From contig NZ_FTOQ01000011.1 in the NCBI RefSeq assembly GCF_900156805.1, positions 62,001 to 126,000 of the forward strand: 64,000 nt of DNA, in the 5' to 3' direction. The number at the start of each line of letters is the position of its first letter. Position 1 is the first letter of the stretch. The DNA is from Roseivivax lentus (GTDB taxonomy: Bacteria; Pseudomonadota; Alphaproteobacteria; Rhodobacterales; Rhodobacteraceae). A model generated the notes under the pieces. It saw only the letters and a list, made by a program, of their open reading frames with translations, was not told the origin of the DNA and made no database searches. Shown piece by piece: positions 45,261-55,926 of the stretch. The position numbers were made by a program, and so were the translations under genes.

Positions 45261-45887
45261 TCAGGCCGGTTGCCGGACGAGGCCGCCCGCCTCCTGCAGC
45301 GTCGCGATGACCGCTTCCACGCCCTCGCCGTGGCGCAAGGCGGTGAAGTGGAAGGGCCGGCCCTGCCGCATCCGCGTCGCATCCCGTTCCATCACCTCGA
45401 GCGAGGCGCCCACATGCGGCGCAAGGTCGGTCTTGTTGATCACGAGGATGTCCGAGCGGGTGATCGCGGGGCCGCCCTTGCGGGGAATCTCCTCTCCGGC
45501 GGCGACGTCGATCACGTAGATGGTGACGTCGGCCAGTTCCGGGCTGAAGGTGGCGGACAGGTTGTCGCCGCCCGACTCGATCAGCACGATCTCCACCTCC
45601 GGATGGCGCTTCTGCATCTCGTCCACCGCCGCGAGGTTGATCGACGCATCCTCGCGGATCGCGGTATGCGGGCAGCCCCCGGTCTCCACCCCGATCACGC
45701 GATCCGCGGGCAGGATCTGCATGCGCATCAGCGCCTCGGCATCCTCCTTGGTGTAGATGTCGTTGGTGATCACGCCGATGGAGAAGTCCGTCTTCAGCCG
45801 CTCGGCCAGCCGCGCGGTCAGCGTCGTCTTGCCAGCGCCGACGGGGCCGCCGATGCCGACGCGCAGGGGTCCGTTCATCTGGGTCAT
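45261..45887 (-). CDS. ureG: Urease accessory GTPase UreG
   Basis: A 208-residue SIMIBI-class GTPase that drives nickel delivery to urease. The P-loop is [18 protein letters not shown], with [33 protein letters not shown] (the CPH nickel/zinc site) and [13 protein letters not shown] (NKxD). It overlaps ureF by four bases and is the last gene of the urease operon. UreG needs UreE as nickel source and UreF/UreD as partners, all present here. Confidence 0.97.
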   Translation of the reverse strand: MTQMNGPLRVGIGGPVGAGKTTLTARLAERLKTDFSIGVITNDIYTKEDAEALMRMQILPADRVIGVETGGCPHTAIREDASINLAAVDEMQKRHPEVEIVLIESGGDNLSATFSPELADVTIYVIDVAAGEEIPRKGGPAITRSDILVINKTDLAPHVGASLEVMERDATRMRQGRPFHFTALRHGEGVEAVIATLQEAGGLVRQPA

Positions 45888-46528
45888 GATTGAAAGAGCC
45901 TCGGTTGCAGGGTTTCGTGCCGCATGGATGCGATGTCGGCGAGATAGGCCGCGCTGTAAAGATCGTCCTCACCCGCGCCCCGCGTCGCCTCGGCGATAGT
46001 CCGGCAGAGCGGGCGCAACCCGGCGACCACGCCCTGCCCCTCGGTCTGACCCAGCGCCATGAGCCGTTGCGCCGCCGAGACGAGGTTCGAGACCTGCGAT
46101 TGCAGGTAGAGCGCCACGGTCAGGTCAAGATCCAGCCCTGTGAGCCTTGCCGCCCGGCCAAGCGCCACGGGTAGAACCATGTCGGGCAGGTCGATCCGGG
46201 AGGTCGCGGCGGTCGTCTTGCAGAAAGCCGTGCCCTGCCGGGTCATTTCCAGCCTCCGCTCTTGCGAAGGTGCAAAGGCGAGCGCGGTTTCGTTCAGCCT
46301 CGCCAGCGCGTCCGCCTCACAGGCATGGCCCAGCCGGATCAGGATCGCATCCGACCGCCCCGCCCCATGCTCGAGCGTATCGGCCACCCAGTCCCGCAGC
46401 GTCGCCGCGTCGGTCACATGCCCGTCGGCAACCGCCATCTCGAGGCCCTGCGACCAGGCGAAGGCACCCAGCGGATAGGCGGGCGACAGCCATTGCGCGA
46501 GGATCAGGAGGTCCGTGTCAGTGGTCAT
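45884..46528 (-). CDS. ureF: Urease accessory protein UreF
   Basis: A 214-residue helical protein that serves as the GTPase-regulating scaffold of the UreD-UreF-UreG complex. It has [23 protein letters not shown], the conserved UreF opening, then [19 protein letters not shown] and, near the end, [22 protein letters not shown] at 46528 overlaps the end of ureE by 11 bases. A longer frame upstream is the shadow of the His-rich ureE tail and is rejected. Confidence 0.94.
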   Translation of the reverse strand: MTTDTDLLILAQWLSPAYPLGAFAWSQGLEMAVADGHVTDAATLRDWVADTLEHGAGRSDAILIRLGHACEADALARLNETALAFAPSQERRLEMTRQGTAFCKTTAATSRIDLPDMVLPVALGRAARLTGLDLDLTVALYLQSQVSNLVSAAQRLMALGQTEGQGVVAGLRPLCRTIAEATRGAGEDDLYSAAYLADIASMRHETLQPRLFQS

Positions 46529-47072
46529 GGCTGTGGGAATGGCTGTGGCTTTCGGCGTGGCCGTGTTCGTGTTGGTGAGTGTGCGCGTGACTGTGCGAAT
46601 GGCCGTGGGAATGCGCCGTCGCGCCGTGTTCATGCGCATGCGTCCGGCCATGGCCGTACGCGCCGCCTTCAGGCGTGAAGGGCGCGGTGGCCGCGGTGAT
46701 CTCCGCGCCCTGATGCTCCAGCATGTGCCGGATCACCGGATCGTTCTGGATCTTCAGGTGGTCGGATTCGATCTGGCAGGGCGTGTGGCGGTTGCCGATA
46801 TGCCAGGCGAGGCGCGCGAGGTTCGCACCGCGCACCTCCAGCACCGCCTCTTCCGCCGCGCGGATCGCGACGCGGCTGCCATCGGAAAGCTCCAGCACGT
46901 CGCCATCGTCGAGCGAGGTGGTCTGCGGAAGATCGACGACGAAGGCGCGGCCGTCCTCGGTGGTCAGACGCTTGCGCCGCAGGAAGCGCGCGGCGTAGTC
47001 GAGCCGGCAGATTGCGTCCGTGTCATGGGCGGCCTTGCGGTGCAGGGTCTGGGCGATGGGCAGGTCGGTCAT
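46518..47072 (-). CDS. ureE: Urease accessory nickel metallochaperone UreE
   Basis: A 184-residue protein. The N-terminal peptide-binding domain includes FLRRKRLTTEDGRAFVVDLP, and the metal-binding domain has WHIGNRHTPCQIESDHLKIQ with the conserved His at the dimer interface. The C-terminal tail from residue ~138 is very rich in histidine (alternating HSH/HTH), giving extra nickel sites. The tail codons overlap the start of ureF. The gene starts at the stop of an AT-rich HEPN-like gene (TAATG). Confidence 0.95.
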   Translation of the reverse strand: MTDLPIAQTLHRKAAHDTDAICRLDYAARFLRRKRLTTEDGRAFVVDLPQTTSLDDGDVLELSDGSRVAIRAAEEAVLEVRGANLARLAWHIGNRHTPCQIESDHLKIQNDPVIRHMLEHQGAEITAATAPFTPEGGAYGHGRTHAHEHGATAHSHGHSHSHAHTHQHEHGHAESHSHSHSHDH

Positions 47073-47539
47073 TACGATACTCCGTTGGGTTCGTGAATAA
47101 TTGAACCCAATATCGTTTTTGCAGCTACAATTAAGTCATCTGGCGGATATACCATTATCCTATCCTCCGACGGATGTCGCAGAAGGTACTTCGCTCCATT
47201 TGAATTCATATGCCTTTTGCTCAGGACCAAAAACTGTTCGTAGAACTCGTTATACATGGCACTGATCTGCATTTCTTTGCGCGGACCTTTCAAGGCTTCG
47301 CATTCCCATAGCTTGATGAGATCGTGTCCGTAGTCTTTTCGAATGTCTTCGCTTGATTTCCCCTCTGCTAAAAGCAAAGACTTGAAAGCTAACTCGAACG
47401 CGTTTGCCAAGCATTGCAGAGTTGGAGCAATCAAATGGTTTGGATCGCCATAATCACTCGGATCCGGCTTCCAGAGTTTCTGTGCGGCTAATAGGTAGTT
47501 TAACGCAAGCTCCTCGTATCGCTCCTTCTCAGAAGTCAT
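47072..47539 (-). CDS. HEPN-like helical protein, AT-rich, inserted in the urease operon
   Basis: A 155-residue helical protein with no signal peptide. LQCLANAFELAFKSLLLAEG followed by KDYGHDLIKLWECEALKG matches the 'helix - GHDL - helix' core seen in HEPN/AbiV-like proteins; a clear R-x4-6-H RNase motif is not evident. Its base composition is far more AT-rich than all neighbours. Yet it is tightly fitted: one base after the ureC stop and sharing its stop with the ureE start. The function is unknown; foreign origin is inferred from composition. Confidence 0.75.
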   Translation of the reverse strand: MTSEKERYEELALNYLLAAQKLWKPDPSDYGDPNHLIAPTLQCLANAFELAFKSLLLAEGKSSEDIRKDYGHDLIKLWECEALKGPRKEMQISAMYNEFYEQFLVLSKRHMNSNGAKYLLRHPSEDRIMVYPPDDLIVAAKTILGSIIHEPNGVS

Positions 47540-47540
47540 A

Positions 47541-49301
<1,761 letters not shown>

Positions 49302-49310
49302 GTCTTTCTC

Positions 49311-49667
49311 CTATCGCATCGCGCGGAAATCGTCGTTCCGGCGCAAGGTCATCTCTTCCATGCAGCTGTAATAGACCAGCGGCGCGATGGAGCCTCCGGC
49401 ATATCGGTCGCGCTCGGCCTCGCAGCGCGCATCGCGCGTCTTGAGCCAGGCGCGTTGTTCGGTCAGCAGACTCTGCCCCCAGCCCGCGGCATCGGCGCGC
49501 GGCTTGACGATGCGCCAGAGCCGGTTCAGCTCCGCATCGGCCACCGCCCAGTCCTGGCTCGCACACCAGTTGAGCGCCATCTGCGTCTGGTCGCGGGCGC
49601 AGTCGAATTGCTGCGCCGCGCCGACCGACGGCACGAGCATCGCAAGAGCACAGATCAGATGGCGCAT
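49311..49667 (-). CDS. Secreted DUF1311 (LprI-like) protein in the urease operon
   Basis: A 118-residue protein with a signal peptide ([20 protein letters not shown]). The mature part has paired cysteines (DCARDQTQMALNWCASQDWA, RDARCEAERDRYAGGSIAPL and YYSCMEEM) and the ADAELNRLWR helix of DUF1311/LprI-type lysozyme inhibitors. It overlaps ureB by one base and precedes ureC by nine, so it is part of the operon. Its place between ureB and ureC is unusual since urease itself is cytoplasmic; the role is unknown. Confidence 0.82.
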   Translation of the reverse strand: MRHLICALAMLVPSVGAAQQFDCARDQTQMALNWCASQDWAVADAELNRLWRIVKPRADAAGWGQSLLTEQRAWLKTRDARCEAERDRYAGGSIAPLVYYSCMEEMTLRRNDDFRAMR

Positions 49668-49972
49668 CAGAGCTCCCCCATCACGGCCTGGTTGAACCCC
49701 ATCACGCGCCGCGCGCCGGAATAGGGGATCAGGTTGACCTCACGCCGCTGGCCCGGCTCGAACCGCACCGCGGTCCCCGCGGCGATATCGAGCCGCTGGC
49801 CCCGCGCGGCCTCGCGGTCGAAATCGAGCGCCGGGTTGGCCTCGGCGAAATGGTAATGCGACCCGACCTGCACGGGCCGGTCGCCGGTATTGGCGACCAT
49901 GATCGTGGTCACCGGGGCGTCCGGGTTCAGCGTCAGGCTGCCGGCTTTGGGAAAGAGCTCTCCGGGGATCAT
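49667..49972 (-). CDS. ureB: Urease subunit beta
   Basis: A 101-residue small subunit: [20 protein letters not shown], then [20 protein letters not shown] and [20 protein letters not shown], all UreB landmarks. The ATG at 49972 starts MIPGEL as in homologues. It stands 11 bases after ureA and shares one base with the DUF1311 gene. UreA, UreB and UreC assemble as a trimer of trimers. Confidence 0.97.
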   Translation of the reverse strand: MIPGELFPKAGSLTLNPDAPVTTIMVANTGDRPVQVGSHYHFAEANPALDFDREAARGQRLDIAAGTAVRFEPGQRREVNLIPYSGARRVMGFNQAVMGEL

Positions 49973-49983
49973 GGGCGCACCTC

Positions 49984-50286
49984 TCAGCGGATGGGGTTGT
50001 GGACGGTGACGAGCTTCGTGCCGTCCGGGAAGGTCGCCTCGACCTGCACTTCGTGGATCATCTCGGGCACCCCTTCCATGCATTGATCGCGGGTGATGAC
50101 CTCGGCGCCCGCCTGCATCATCTCGGAGACCGAGCGCCCGTCGCGCGCGCCCTCGACCACCGCGTCGGTAATGAGCGCAATGGCCTCGGGGTGGTTGAGC
50201 TTGACGCCGCGCGCGAGCCGCTTGCGCGCCACCTCGGCAGCCATGGCCACCAGCAGCTTGTCTTTTTCGCGGGGTGACAGGTTCAT
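49984..50286 (-). CDS. ureA: Urease subunit gamma
   Basis: A 100-residue small subunit beginning [20 protein letters not shown], with [20 protein letters not shown] and [20 protein letters not shown] near the end, the standard UreA sequence. ATG at 50286 is one base after the ureD stop. A longer open frame upstream overlaps ureD and is rejected. Confidence 0.97.
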   Translation of the reverse strand: MNLSPREKDKLLVAMAAEVARKRLARGVKLNHPEAIALITDAVVEGARDGRSVSEMMQAGAEVITRDQCMEGVPEMIHEVQVEATFPDGTKLVTVHNPIR

Positions 50287-50287
50287 G

Positions 50288-51118
50288 TCAGAGCCTCCAG
50301 GACGCAGGAAGTGTATCGCGGCTGAGCCGGTCGAGAATGGGCAGAAGGGCGGCACGCAGGGCGAAGCCGTCCTCGGCGAGGCATCGCAGCGCCAGCGTGT
50401 CGGGCGCCAGCAGCGACGCGCCGCCGGTGGCGGGCAGCGCCGCGCGCAGCGCCGCGCGCAGCGCATCGAGATGCGCCCCGGCATCCGGAGCGACGTAGAG
50501 CAGGCTCGCCATCGCGCCCGCTCCCTGCCCCAGCGCGCGCCGCGCCAGCGTCGCGGCGATGTCGCCATGCAGTTCGGTACCGTCGAGATAGAGCGGCCGG
50601 CCCGCGCGGCTGACGCGGATGCGGTCCGACAGGTGCCCCGCGCGCAGCGTCTCGGCCATGGCGCGGCGGCCGAAAATCACCGGCTCCACCATCAGAAGGC
50701 TCGCGGACGCGTCGAGGTCGATGGCGAGGCGGCGGTCGAGCGCGCCGCCCTCATAGACGATGAGCTCCTGCGGCAGCCAGGACAGATGCGCGCCCGCGCC
50801 TACGGTGATGTCGCTGGTCACGCGCGCGGTATCCTCCCTCGCCCGGTAGACCCGTTCGGCGGCCTGCGTGGTCATCGTCAGATGCGCGCCCGCCTGCACC
50901 TCGACGCTGAGTTGCAGCCGGTCGCCGCCGGTGAGGCCCCCGGCGGTATTGATCAGGATCGCCTCGGCCCGGGGCGTGCGCACCGGGAACAGCATCTTGA
51001 GCGCGCCGCGCGTGCGGAACCGGTCTAGCACGCTCTGCCCGTCGCGGGCCTTCACCGACAGCCAGCCCTGCCCGTCCGCGCGCGGCACGCGGGGGGAATC
51101 TGTGTCCGGTTCTGTCAC
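50288..51118 (-). CDS. ureD: Urease accessory protein UreD
   Basis: A 276-residue scaffold of the urease activation complex. Family blocks are [80 protein letters not shown] and GRRAMAE. The start is GTG at 51118 by frame and by the conserved beginning. It is the first gene of the ure operon, 121 bases after urtE. Confidence 0.94.
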   Translation of the reverse strand: MTEPDTDSPRVPRADGQGWLSVKARDGQSVLDRFRTRGALKMLFPVRTPRAEAILINTAGGLTGGDRLQLSVEVQAGAHLTMTTQAAERVYRAREDTARVTSDITVGAGAHLSWLPQELIVYEGGALDRRLAIDLDASASLLMVEPVIFGRRAMAETLRAGHLSDRIRVSRAGRPLYLDGTELHGDIAATLARRALGQGAGAMASLLYVAPDAGAHLDALRAALRAALPATGGASLLAPDTLALRCLAEDGFALRAALLPILDRLSRDTLPASWRL

Positions 51119-51239
51119 TCGTTGCAGGATGGGTCTTCTCCGTCACGCCGATGCGTCTTGGCCTTATCGCGCGCGGTTCCGGCCGGGATTGTCAACGATT
51201 TCCGTGCGTTTGCCCAATAAATGGGCAGCGACGGCGCGA
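51119..51239 (-). other. Spacer between urtE and ureD with a small inverted repeat
   Basis: A 121-base gap on the - strand operon. TGCCCA (51211-51216) and TGGGCA (51222-51227) make a six-pair stem with a five-base loop. It could be a weak attenuator or a protein site. No T-run follows. Confidence 0.4.
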
Positions 51240-51929
51240 TCAGACCGACACATCGTCGAGCACCGCCTGCCGGTCCGCGTCCGCGCGCGCCTCGTTGCGG
51301 ATCACCCGGCCCTGCCGCAGCGCGACGATCCGGTCGGCGAGGCCCCAAGCGAAGTCGAAACGCTGTTCGACCAGCACCACGGCCATCTCGCCCGCATCGC
51401 GCAGACCCGCGATCACGCGGCCGATCTGGTCGATGATGTTGGGCTGGATGCCCTCGGTCGGCTCGTCGAGCAGCAGCACGCGCGGCTTCGTCACCAGCGC
51501 GCGGGCGATGGCGAGCTGCTGTTGCTGCCCACCCGAGAGATCGCCGCCGCGCCGCCCGCGCATCTCGGCCAGCACCGGGAAGAGATCGTAGATGTCGTCC
51601 GGCACGCGGCGCGCCGTGCGCGGCAGGCAGGCAAAGCCGACCTCGAGGTTCTCGGCCACGGTGAGCTGCGCGAAGATCTCGCGGCCCTGGGGCACATAGG
51701 CGATGCCCGCCCGCGCGCGGCCCTGCGCGTCCGGGGGCAAGGTCTGCCCGTCCAGCGTGATCGCGCCCGAGGCCGGATGCCGCCCGGAAATGGCCTTCAG
51801 GAGCGAGGTCTTGCCGGTGCCGTTGAGGCCCATGATGCAGGTGATCCGCCCCGCCTCGGCGTTGAGGTCGATGCCGTGCAGGATGCGGCTGCCACTGTAT
51901 TCGAGGGTGATGTCGCGGGCTTCAAGCAT
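51240..51929 (-). CDS. urtE: Urea ABC transporter ATP-binding protein UrtE
   Basis: A 229-residue LivF-like ATPase. Walker A is IMGLNGTGKTSLLKAI, followed by GIAYVPQGREIFAQLTVAEN (Q-loop), the signature DLSGGQQQQLAIARAL and Walker B VLLLDEPTEGIQPNII with VVLVEQRFDFAW. The position after urtD with the ure genes downstream identifies the substrate as urea. It overlaps urtD by eight bases. Confidence 0.95.
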   Translation of the reverse strand: MLEARDITLEYSGSRILHGIDLNAEAGRITCIMGLNGTGKTSLLKAISGRHPASGAITLDGQTLPPDAQGRARAGIAYVPQGREIFAQLTVAENLEVGFACLPRTARRVPDDIYDLFPVLAEMRGRRGGDLSGGQQQQLAIARALVTKPRVLLLDEPTEGIQPNIIDQIGRVIAGLRDAGEMAVVLVEQRFDFAWGLADRIVALRQGRVIRNEARADADRQAVLDDVSV

Positions 51930-52674
51930 CGGCCTCCTCCGGGCGTCCGAGATAGACGTCGATCACACGCGGATCGGCGCAGACGTGATCGAGCGAGCCT
52001 TCCGCCAGCGACCGCCCCTCATGCAGGACGGTCACGCGGCATTTCAAGCGCCGGACGAATTCCATGTCATGCTCGATCACCACCACGGCGCGCGTCTTCG
52101 CGGCCTCGACCAGCATGGCGGTGGTGCGTTCGCGCTCCGCGGTGGTCATGCCCGCGGCGGGTTCGTCGACGAGCAGAAGCCGTGGTTCCTGCGCCAGCAG
52201 CATCCCGATCTCGAGCCATTGCTTCTGCCCGTGGCTGAGGATGCCCGCGCGCTTGTTCAGGTCTTTCTCGAGCCCCACCTCTTCGGCCACCGCGGCCGCG
52301 CGCGCGCTGCGGTCCGGGCGGCGCAGCAGCACGTTCAAGGGGTTGCGCGGCGCAGCCAGCGCCATGGTGAGGTTCTCGAGCACGGTCTGGTCCTCGAACA
52401 CCGTGGGTTTCTGGAACTTGCGGCCGATGCCCGCGCGCGCGATCTGCGCCTCGGACATGGCGGTCAGGTCGCGCGACAGCTCGCCGTAGCGGATCGTGCC
52501 GCTGTCGGGCCGGGTCTTGCCGGTGACGAGGTCCATGAAGGTCGTCTTTCCGGCGCCGTTCGGGCCGATGATGGCGCGCAGCTCGGGCTCATTGACCGAG
52601 AGCGACAGGTTGTCGATGGCCTTGAACCCGTCGAAGGACTTGGTCACGCCCGAGACTTCCAGAAGCGCGCTCAT
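51922..52674 (-). CDS. urtD: Urea ABC transporter ATP-binding protein UrtD
   Basis: A 250-residue LivG-like ATPase. Walker A is IIGPNGAGKTTFMDLVTGKT, followed by IGRKFQKPTVFEDQTVLENL (Q-loop), a variant signature ILSHGQKQWLEIGMLLAQEP and Walker B LLLVDEPAAGMTTAERE, then VVIEHDMEFVRRL. The LSHGQKQWLEIG signature is the one usual in UrtD. It overlaps urtC by four bases (ATGA). Confidence 0.95.
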   Translation of the reverse strand: MSALLEVSGVTKSFDGFKAIDNLSLSVNEPELRAIIGPNGAGKTTFMDLVTGKTRPDSGTIRYGELSRDLTAMSEAQIARAGIGRKFQKPTVFEDQTVLENLTMALAAPRNPLNVLLRRPDRSARAAAVAEEVGLEKDLNKRAGILSHGQKQWLEIGMLLAQEPRLLLVDEPAAGMTTAERERTTAMLVEAAKTRAVVVIEHDMEFVRRLKCRVTVLHEGRSLAEGSLDHVCADPRVIDVYLGRPEEADA

Positions 52675-53918
52675 GGCTGTTCCTCCTCGCCCCGGAGCGA
52701 TCCCTGGTCGGGGCCGAGGTCTTCGCGGCGGCGGGCGCGTTTGTGGGTGTAGATGTCGACCAGGCCGCCAAGGCCCTTGGGCGCGTAAAGCGTGACTAGC
52801 ACGAAGGACAGGCCCAGCAGAACCAGCCACCAATCGGTCCATTTGATCGTGTAGAAGCCAAGCTCGATATCGGGCGCGCCGCCGCCGGTGAACCAGCTCG
52901 AGGCGAGACTGACCACGGCGGCGCCGATCACCGCGCCATAGAGCCGCCCGCGCCCGCCGATGGCGACCCAGACGACGAGGTAGATGGAGGCGATGGGCGC
53001 GATCTCGGCGGGGTTCACGATGCCCGCCTGCGGGTAATAAAGCGCCCCCGCGAGGCCGCAAAGCATCGCCGTGCCGGTGAAGACGGCGAGTTTGTAATGC
53101 TCCACCTCGTAGCCGAGGAACCGCACGCGTGCCTCGTTGTCGCGGATGCCGCGCAGCACGCTGCCGAAGCGGCCCGAGACCGTCCAGGACGCGCCGAGAT
53201 AGGACAGCGCGAGGGCGATGGCCGAGGCCCAGAGGAACCAGATCGAGATCACCGATTGGGGCACATCCGTCAGACCGGGAATGTTCTGCAGGCCCGAAAG
53301 GCCGTTATTGCCGCGCAGGCCGCTGTCGTTCTGGAAGAGCCACAGCGACAGCGCCAGCGTCCCCGCCTGCGTCAGGATCGACAGGTACACGCCTGCGACC
53401 CGGCTGCGGAAGGCGAGCCAGCCGAAAATGCCCGCGATCAGCCCCGGCACCAGCACCGCGAAGGCAAGCTGCAGCGGCAGCGATCCGGCATAGGCCCAGA
53501 GCCACGGGATCTCGGAGGTGCCGACGACGCCGAAGATCTGCGTGCCGATCGCCTCGCGGATCTCGAAGGGCGTGGGCGGCAGGGTCGATTGCGCGAGCGA
53601 GGCCGCGACGATGGCCTCGGTGCGGTCCCACATCAGCCACATGCCGATGGCATAGCCGCCGATCCCGAAGAAGGCGAAATGCCCGAGCGACAGGATGCCG
53701 GTGAAGCCCCAGACCAGATCGAGCGCCAGCGCGGCGAGGCAGAGGCACAGCGTCTTGCCCAGAAGCTTGACGAAGGAGACCGAGACCAAGCCCATCTGCG
53801 CCAGCAGCGTGACGCAGACCGTGAGCGTGGCAAGGCCCAGCATCATCGCGATCACGTCCGTGCGGGCCGCGAGCGGGCGGCGCGCGCGCGGCGCGATATC
53901 GAGGCTTTCGACGCTCAT
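52671..53918 (-). CDS. urtC: Urea ABC transporter permease UrtC
   Basis: A 415-residue LivM-like permease with about ten membrane segments. Landmarks are ALALDLVWGFTGILSLGHFA, FFGIGGYAIGMWLMW, VAGVYLSILTQAGTLALSLW and, near the end, WVAIGGRGRLYGAVIGAAVV. A cytoplasmic C-terminal tail is charged. ATG at 53918 is chosen by MSVESLDIAPRARRPL and the ATGA overlap with urtB. Confidence 0.95.
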   Translation of the reverse strand: MSVESLDIAPRARRPLAARTDVIAMMLGLATLTVCVTLLAQMGLVSVSFVKLLGKTLCLCLAALALDLVWGFTGILSLGHFAFFGIGGYAIGMWLMWDRTEAIVAASLAQSTLPPTPFEIREAIGTQIFGVVGTSEIPWLWAYAGSLPLQLAFAVLVPGLIAGIFGWLAFRSRVAGVYLSILTQAGTLALSLWLFQNDSGLRGNNGLSGLQNIPGLTDVPQSVISIWFLWASAIALALSYLGASWTVSGRFGSVLRGIRDNEARVRFLGYEVEHYKLAVFTGTAMLCGLAGALYYPQAGIVNPAEIAPIASIYLVVWVAIGGRGRLYGAVIGAAVVSLASSWFTGGGAPDIELGFYTIKWTDWWLVLLGLSFVLVTLYAPKGLGGLVDIYTHKRARRREDLGPDQGSLRGEEEQP

Positions 53919-55864
53919 GCCGCGAACCTCCCCTTTTGCGGGACGATGCCGCGGGGACGGACCTGGATGAACAGGATGATGAAGAGAATCATGTAGGTCT
54001 GCGCCGCCAGCGTGTTCGACGGATTGAGCCACTCGATGCCCTTTTGCAGCCCGCCGATCATGCCGGCCCCCGCCAGCGTGCCGAAGACCGATCCCACGCC
54101 GCCCACGACCACGGTCATGAAGCTTTGCACGATATAGGCCGATCCCATCTCGGAGGTGACCTGCGCGAAGAGGCCGATGGCCACGCCCGCCACCCCGGCG
54201 ATGCCCGATCCCAGCGCGAAGGTGGCCATGCCCACCTTGTCCGGATCGACGCCGAGCGAGGCCGCCATGCCGGGATTCTGGGTGACCGCGCGGACCTCGA
54301 GCCCGAGCCGCGTGCGGCGCAGGATGTAGACGAGGACCGCGAGGAAGATCGCCGCGAGCACGAAGATCGCAATGCGGATATAGCTGATCCCGACGACATC
54401 GTTCAGCACCCAGGCGCCCGCGAGCCAGTCGGGCGAGGTCAGCGGCACGGCCTGCGTGCCGAAGATGTTCTTGAAGATCTGCTGCAGCATGATCGAGATG
54501 CCGAAGGTCGCAAGCAGCGTCTCCAGCGGACGATGCGCGAGGTGGCGGATCACCAGCCGTTCGAGCGCCACGCCCGCAGCCCCCGCGACCACGAAGGCCA
54601 GCGGCAGCGCGACGACCAGCGACAGGGTGTAATCGGGCACGATGCTTTGCACGACATAGCCCGTATAGGCACCGATCATGATGAATTCGCCATGGGCCAT
54701 GTTGATGACGCCCATCACCCCGAAGGTGATGGCAAGGCCGATGGCGGCGAGGAAATAGATCGAGGCGAGGCTCAGCGCATCGAGCGCCAGATCGGCGGCC
54801 TCGGCGCGGGCGACGCGGGCTTCGATCTCGGCCAGCGCCGTCTCGGCGGCGGCGGTCACGGCGGGGTCGGGTTCGTCATAGACCGCGAGGATGGGCGTCG
54901 CGGCCAGCAATTCTGCGATGGCGGTTTCGGCGGGTCGCGGCGGCACCGTGCCGGCCTCGGCGAGGGCGTCATAGGCGTCCCAGCGCGCGGCCTCGGTATC
55001 GAGGGTGGCGATGGGCCTGCCCGCGATGCGCCCGCCGTCGATGGCGTCCACGAGGGCTGCGTCGCGGGCCGCGCGGCTGACGGTCGCGACCTCGAGCCCC
55101 GCTTCGGCCAGAAGCGCCAGCGCGTCCGCCTCCGGGATGTCCTCGCCGGGCGTGAGCACCCGCGCGACATTGGCGCCGTCGGGCGCGGGGCCGACGATGG
55201 TGTCGGTGGTCAGCACGTTGTTCAGCGCCGCGCGCGCCTCGAGCGAGATGCGCGCCGCCATCCATTCGATCGCCTCGATCCGGCGGGCGGGATCGGTGCC
55301 GAAGCGGATGGTGATGAGCCGGTCGAGCGCTTCCTTGCGCGCGCGGATGGTCCGGTTCTCCTCGTTCTCGATGGAGGCGCGCAGGGGCGCCAGAAGGTCC
55401 GGCGTCGGGTTCCGCGTCAGCGCGTCGAGCGCGGCGAGGCGGCGGTCTGGATCGGGATCGTTAAGCTGGAACTGCACCAGCGCCGTGGCGATCAGGCGGC
55501 GCACGCCCGCATTGGGCTTCAGCTCGGTGATGTCGTCGCGCAGGGCGGTGCCCACGGCGCTGCCATCCTCGACCGACAGAAGCGGATAGCTGTCGCCGTC
55601 GCGTTCCCCAAGGAAGAACAGCCCGTCGCTGTCGCGCCGAAGCGCGCGCTTGTCGGCCCAGGCCTCCAGAAAGCGCGGCATGCCCGCGGCGCCGCTGGCG
55701 GCCAGATCGTCGAGCACCGGCTGGATCGTCCGCCGCGAGGGATCGGCGATCTGCTCGGCATGGGCTTGCAGGGCGGTCTGGACGGGGCCTGACTGGGCAA
55801 AACCGGGACCGCAGAGAAGTGACAGAAGGAAAGTCAGGGCAAGCGAAAGGCGGCGCATGGGCAC
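53915..55864 (-). CDS. urtB: Urea ABC transporter permease UrtB
   Basis: A 649-residue protein in two parts. The N-terminus has a signal peptide (LALTFLLSLLCGPGFAQ) and a ~335-residue periplasmic helical region, with HEAT-like LRASIENEENRTIRARKEAL. The C-terminal LivH-like permease has about eight membrane segments (AIGLAITFGVMGVINMAHGE, then FIMIGAYTGYVVQSIV). The long extracytoplasmic N-terminus is typical of UrtB. It starts 62 bases after urtA and overlaps urtC by four bases. Confidence 0.95.
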   Translation of the reverse strand: MPMRRLSLALTFLLSLLCGPGFAQSGPVQTALQAHAEQIADPSRRTIQPVLDDLAASGAAGMPRFLEAWADKRALRRDSDGLFFLGERDGDSYPLLSVEDGSAVGTALRDDITELKPNAGVRRLIATALVQFQLNDPDPDRRLAALDALTRNPTPDLLAPLRASIENEENRTIRARKEALDRLITIRFGTDPARRIEAIEWMAARISLEARAALNNVLTTDTIVGPAPDGANVARVLTPGEDIPEADALALLAEAGLEVATVSRAARDAALVDAIDGGRIAGRPIATLDTEAARWDAYDALAEAGTVPPRPAETAIAELLAATPILAVYDEPDPAVTAAAETALAEIEARVARAEAADLALDALSLASIYFLAAIGLAITFGVMGVINMAHGEFIMIGAYTGYVVQSIVPDYTLSLVVALPLAFVVAGAAGVALERLVIRHLAHRPLETLLATFGISIMLQQIFKNIFGTQAVPLTSPDWLAGAWVLNDVVGISYIRIAIFVLAAIFLAVLVYILRRTRLGLEVRAVTQNPGMAASLGVDPDKVGMATFALGSGIAGVAGVAIGLFAQVTSEMGSAYIVQSFMTVVVGGVGSVFGTLAGAGMIGGLQKGIEWLNPSNTLAAQTYMILFIILFIQVRPRGIVPQKGRFAA

Positions 55865-55926
55865 TCCTCATGCCAAAACCGACCCGGGGGAGGAGGCATC
55901 CGGGTCGGCCTTGAGAGCGTGTGGGA

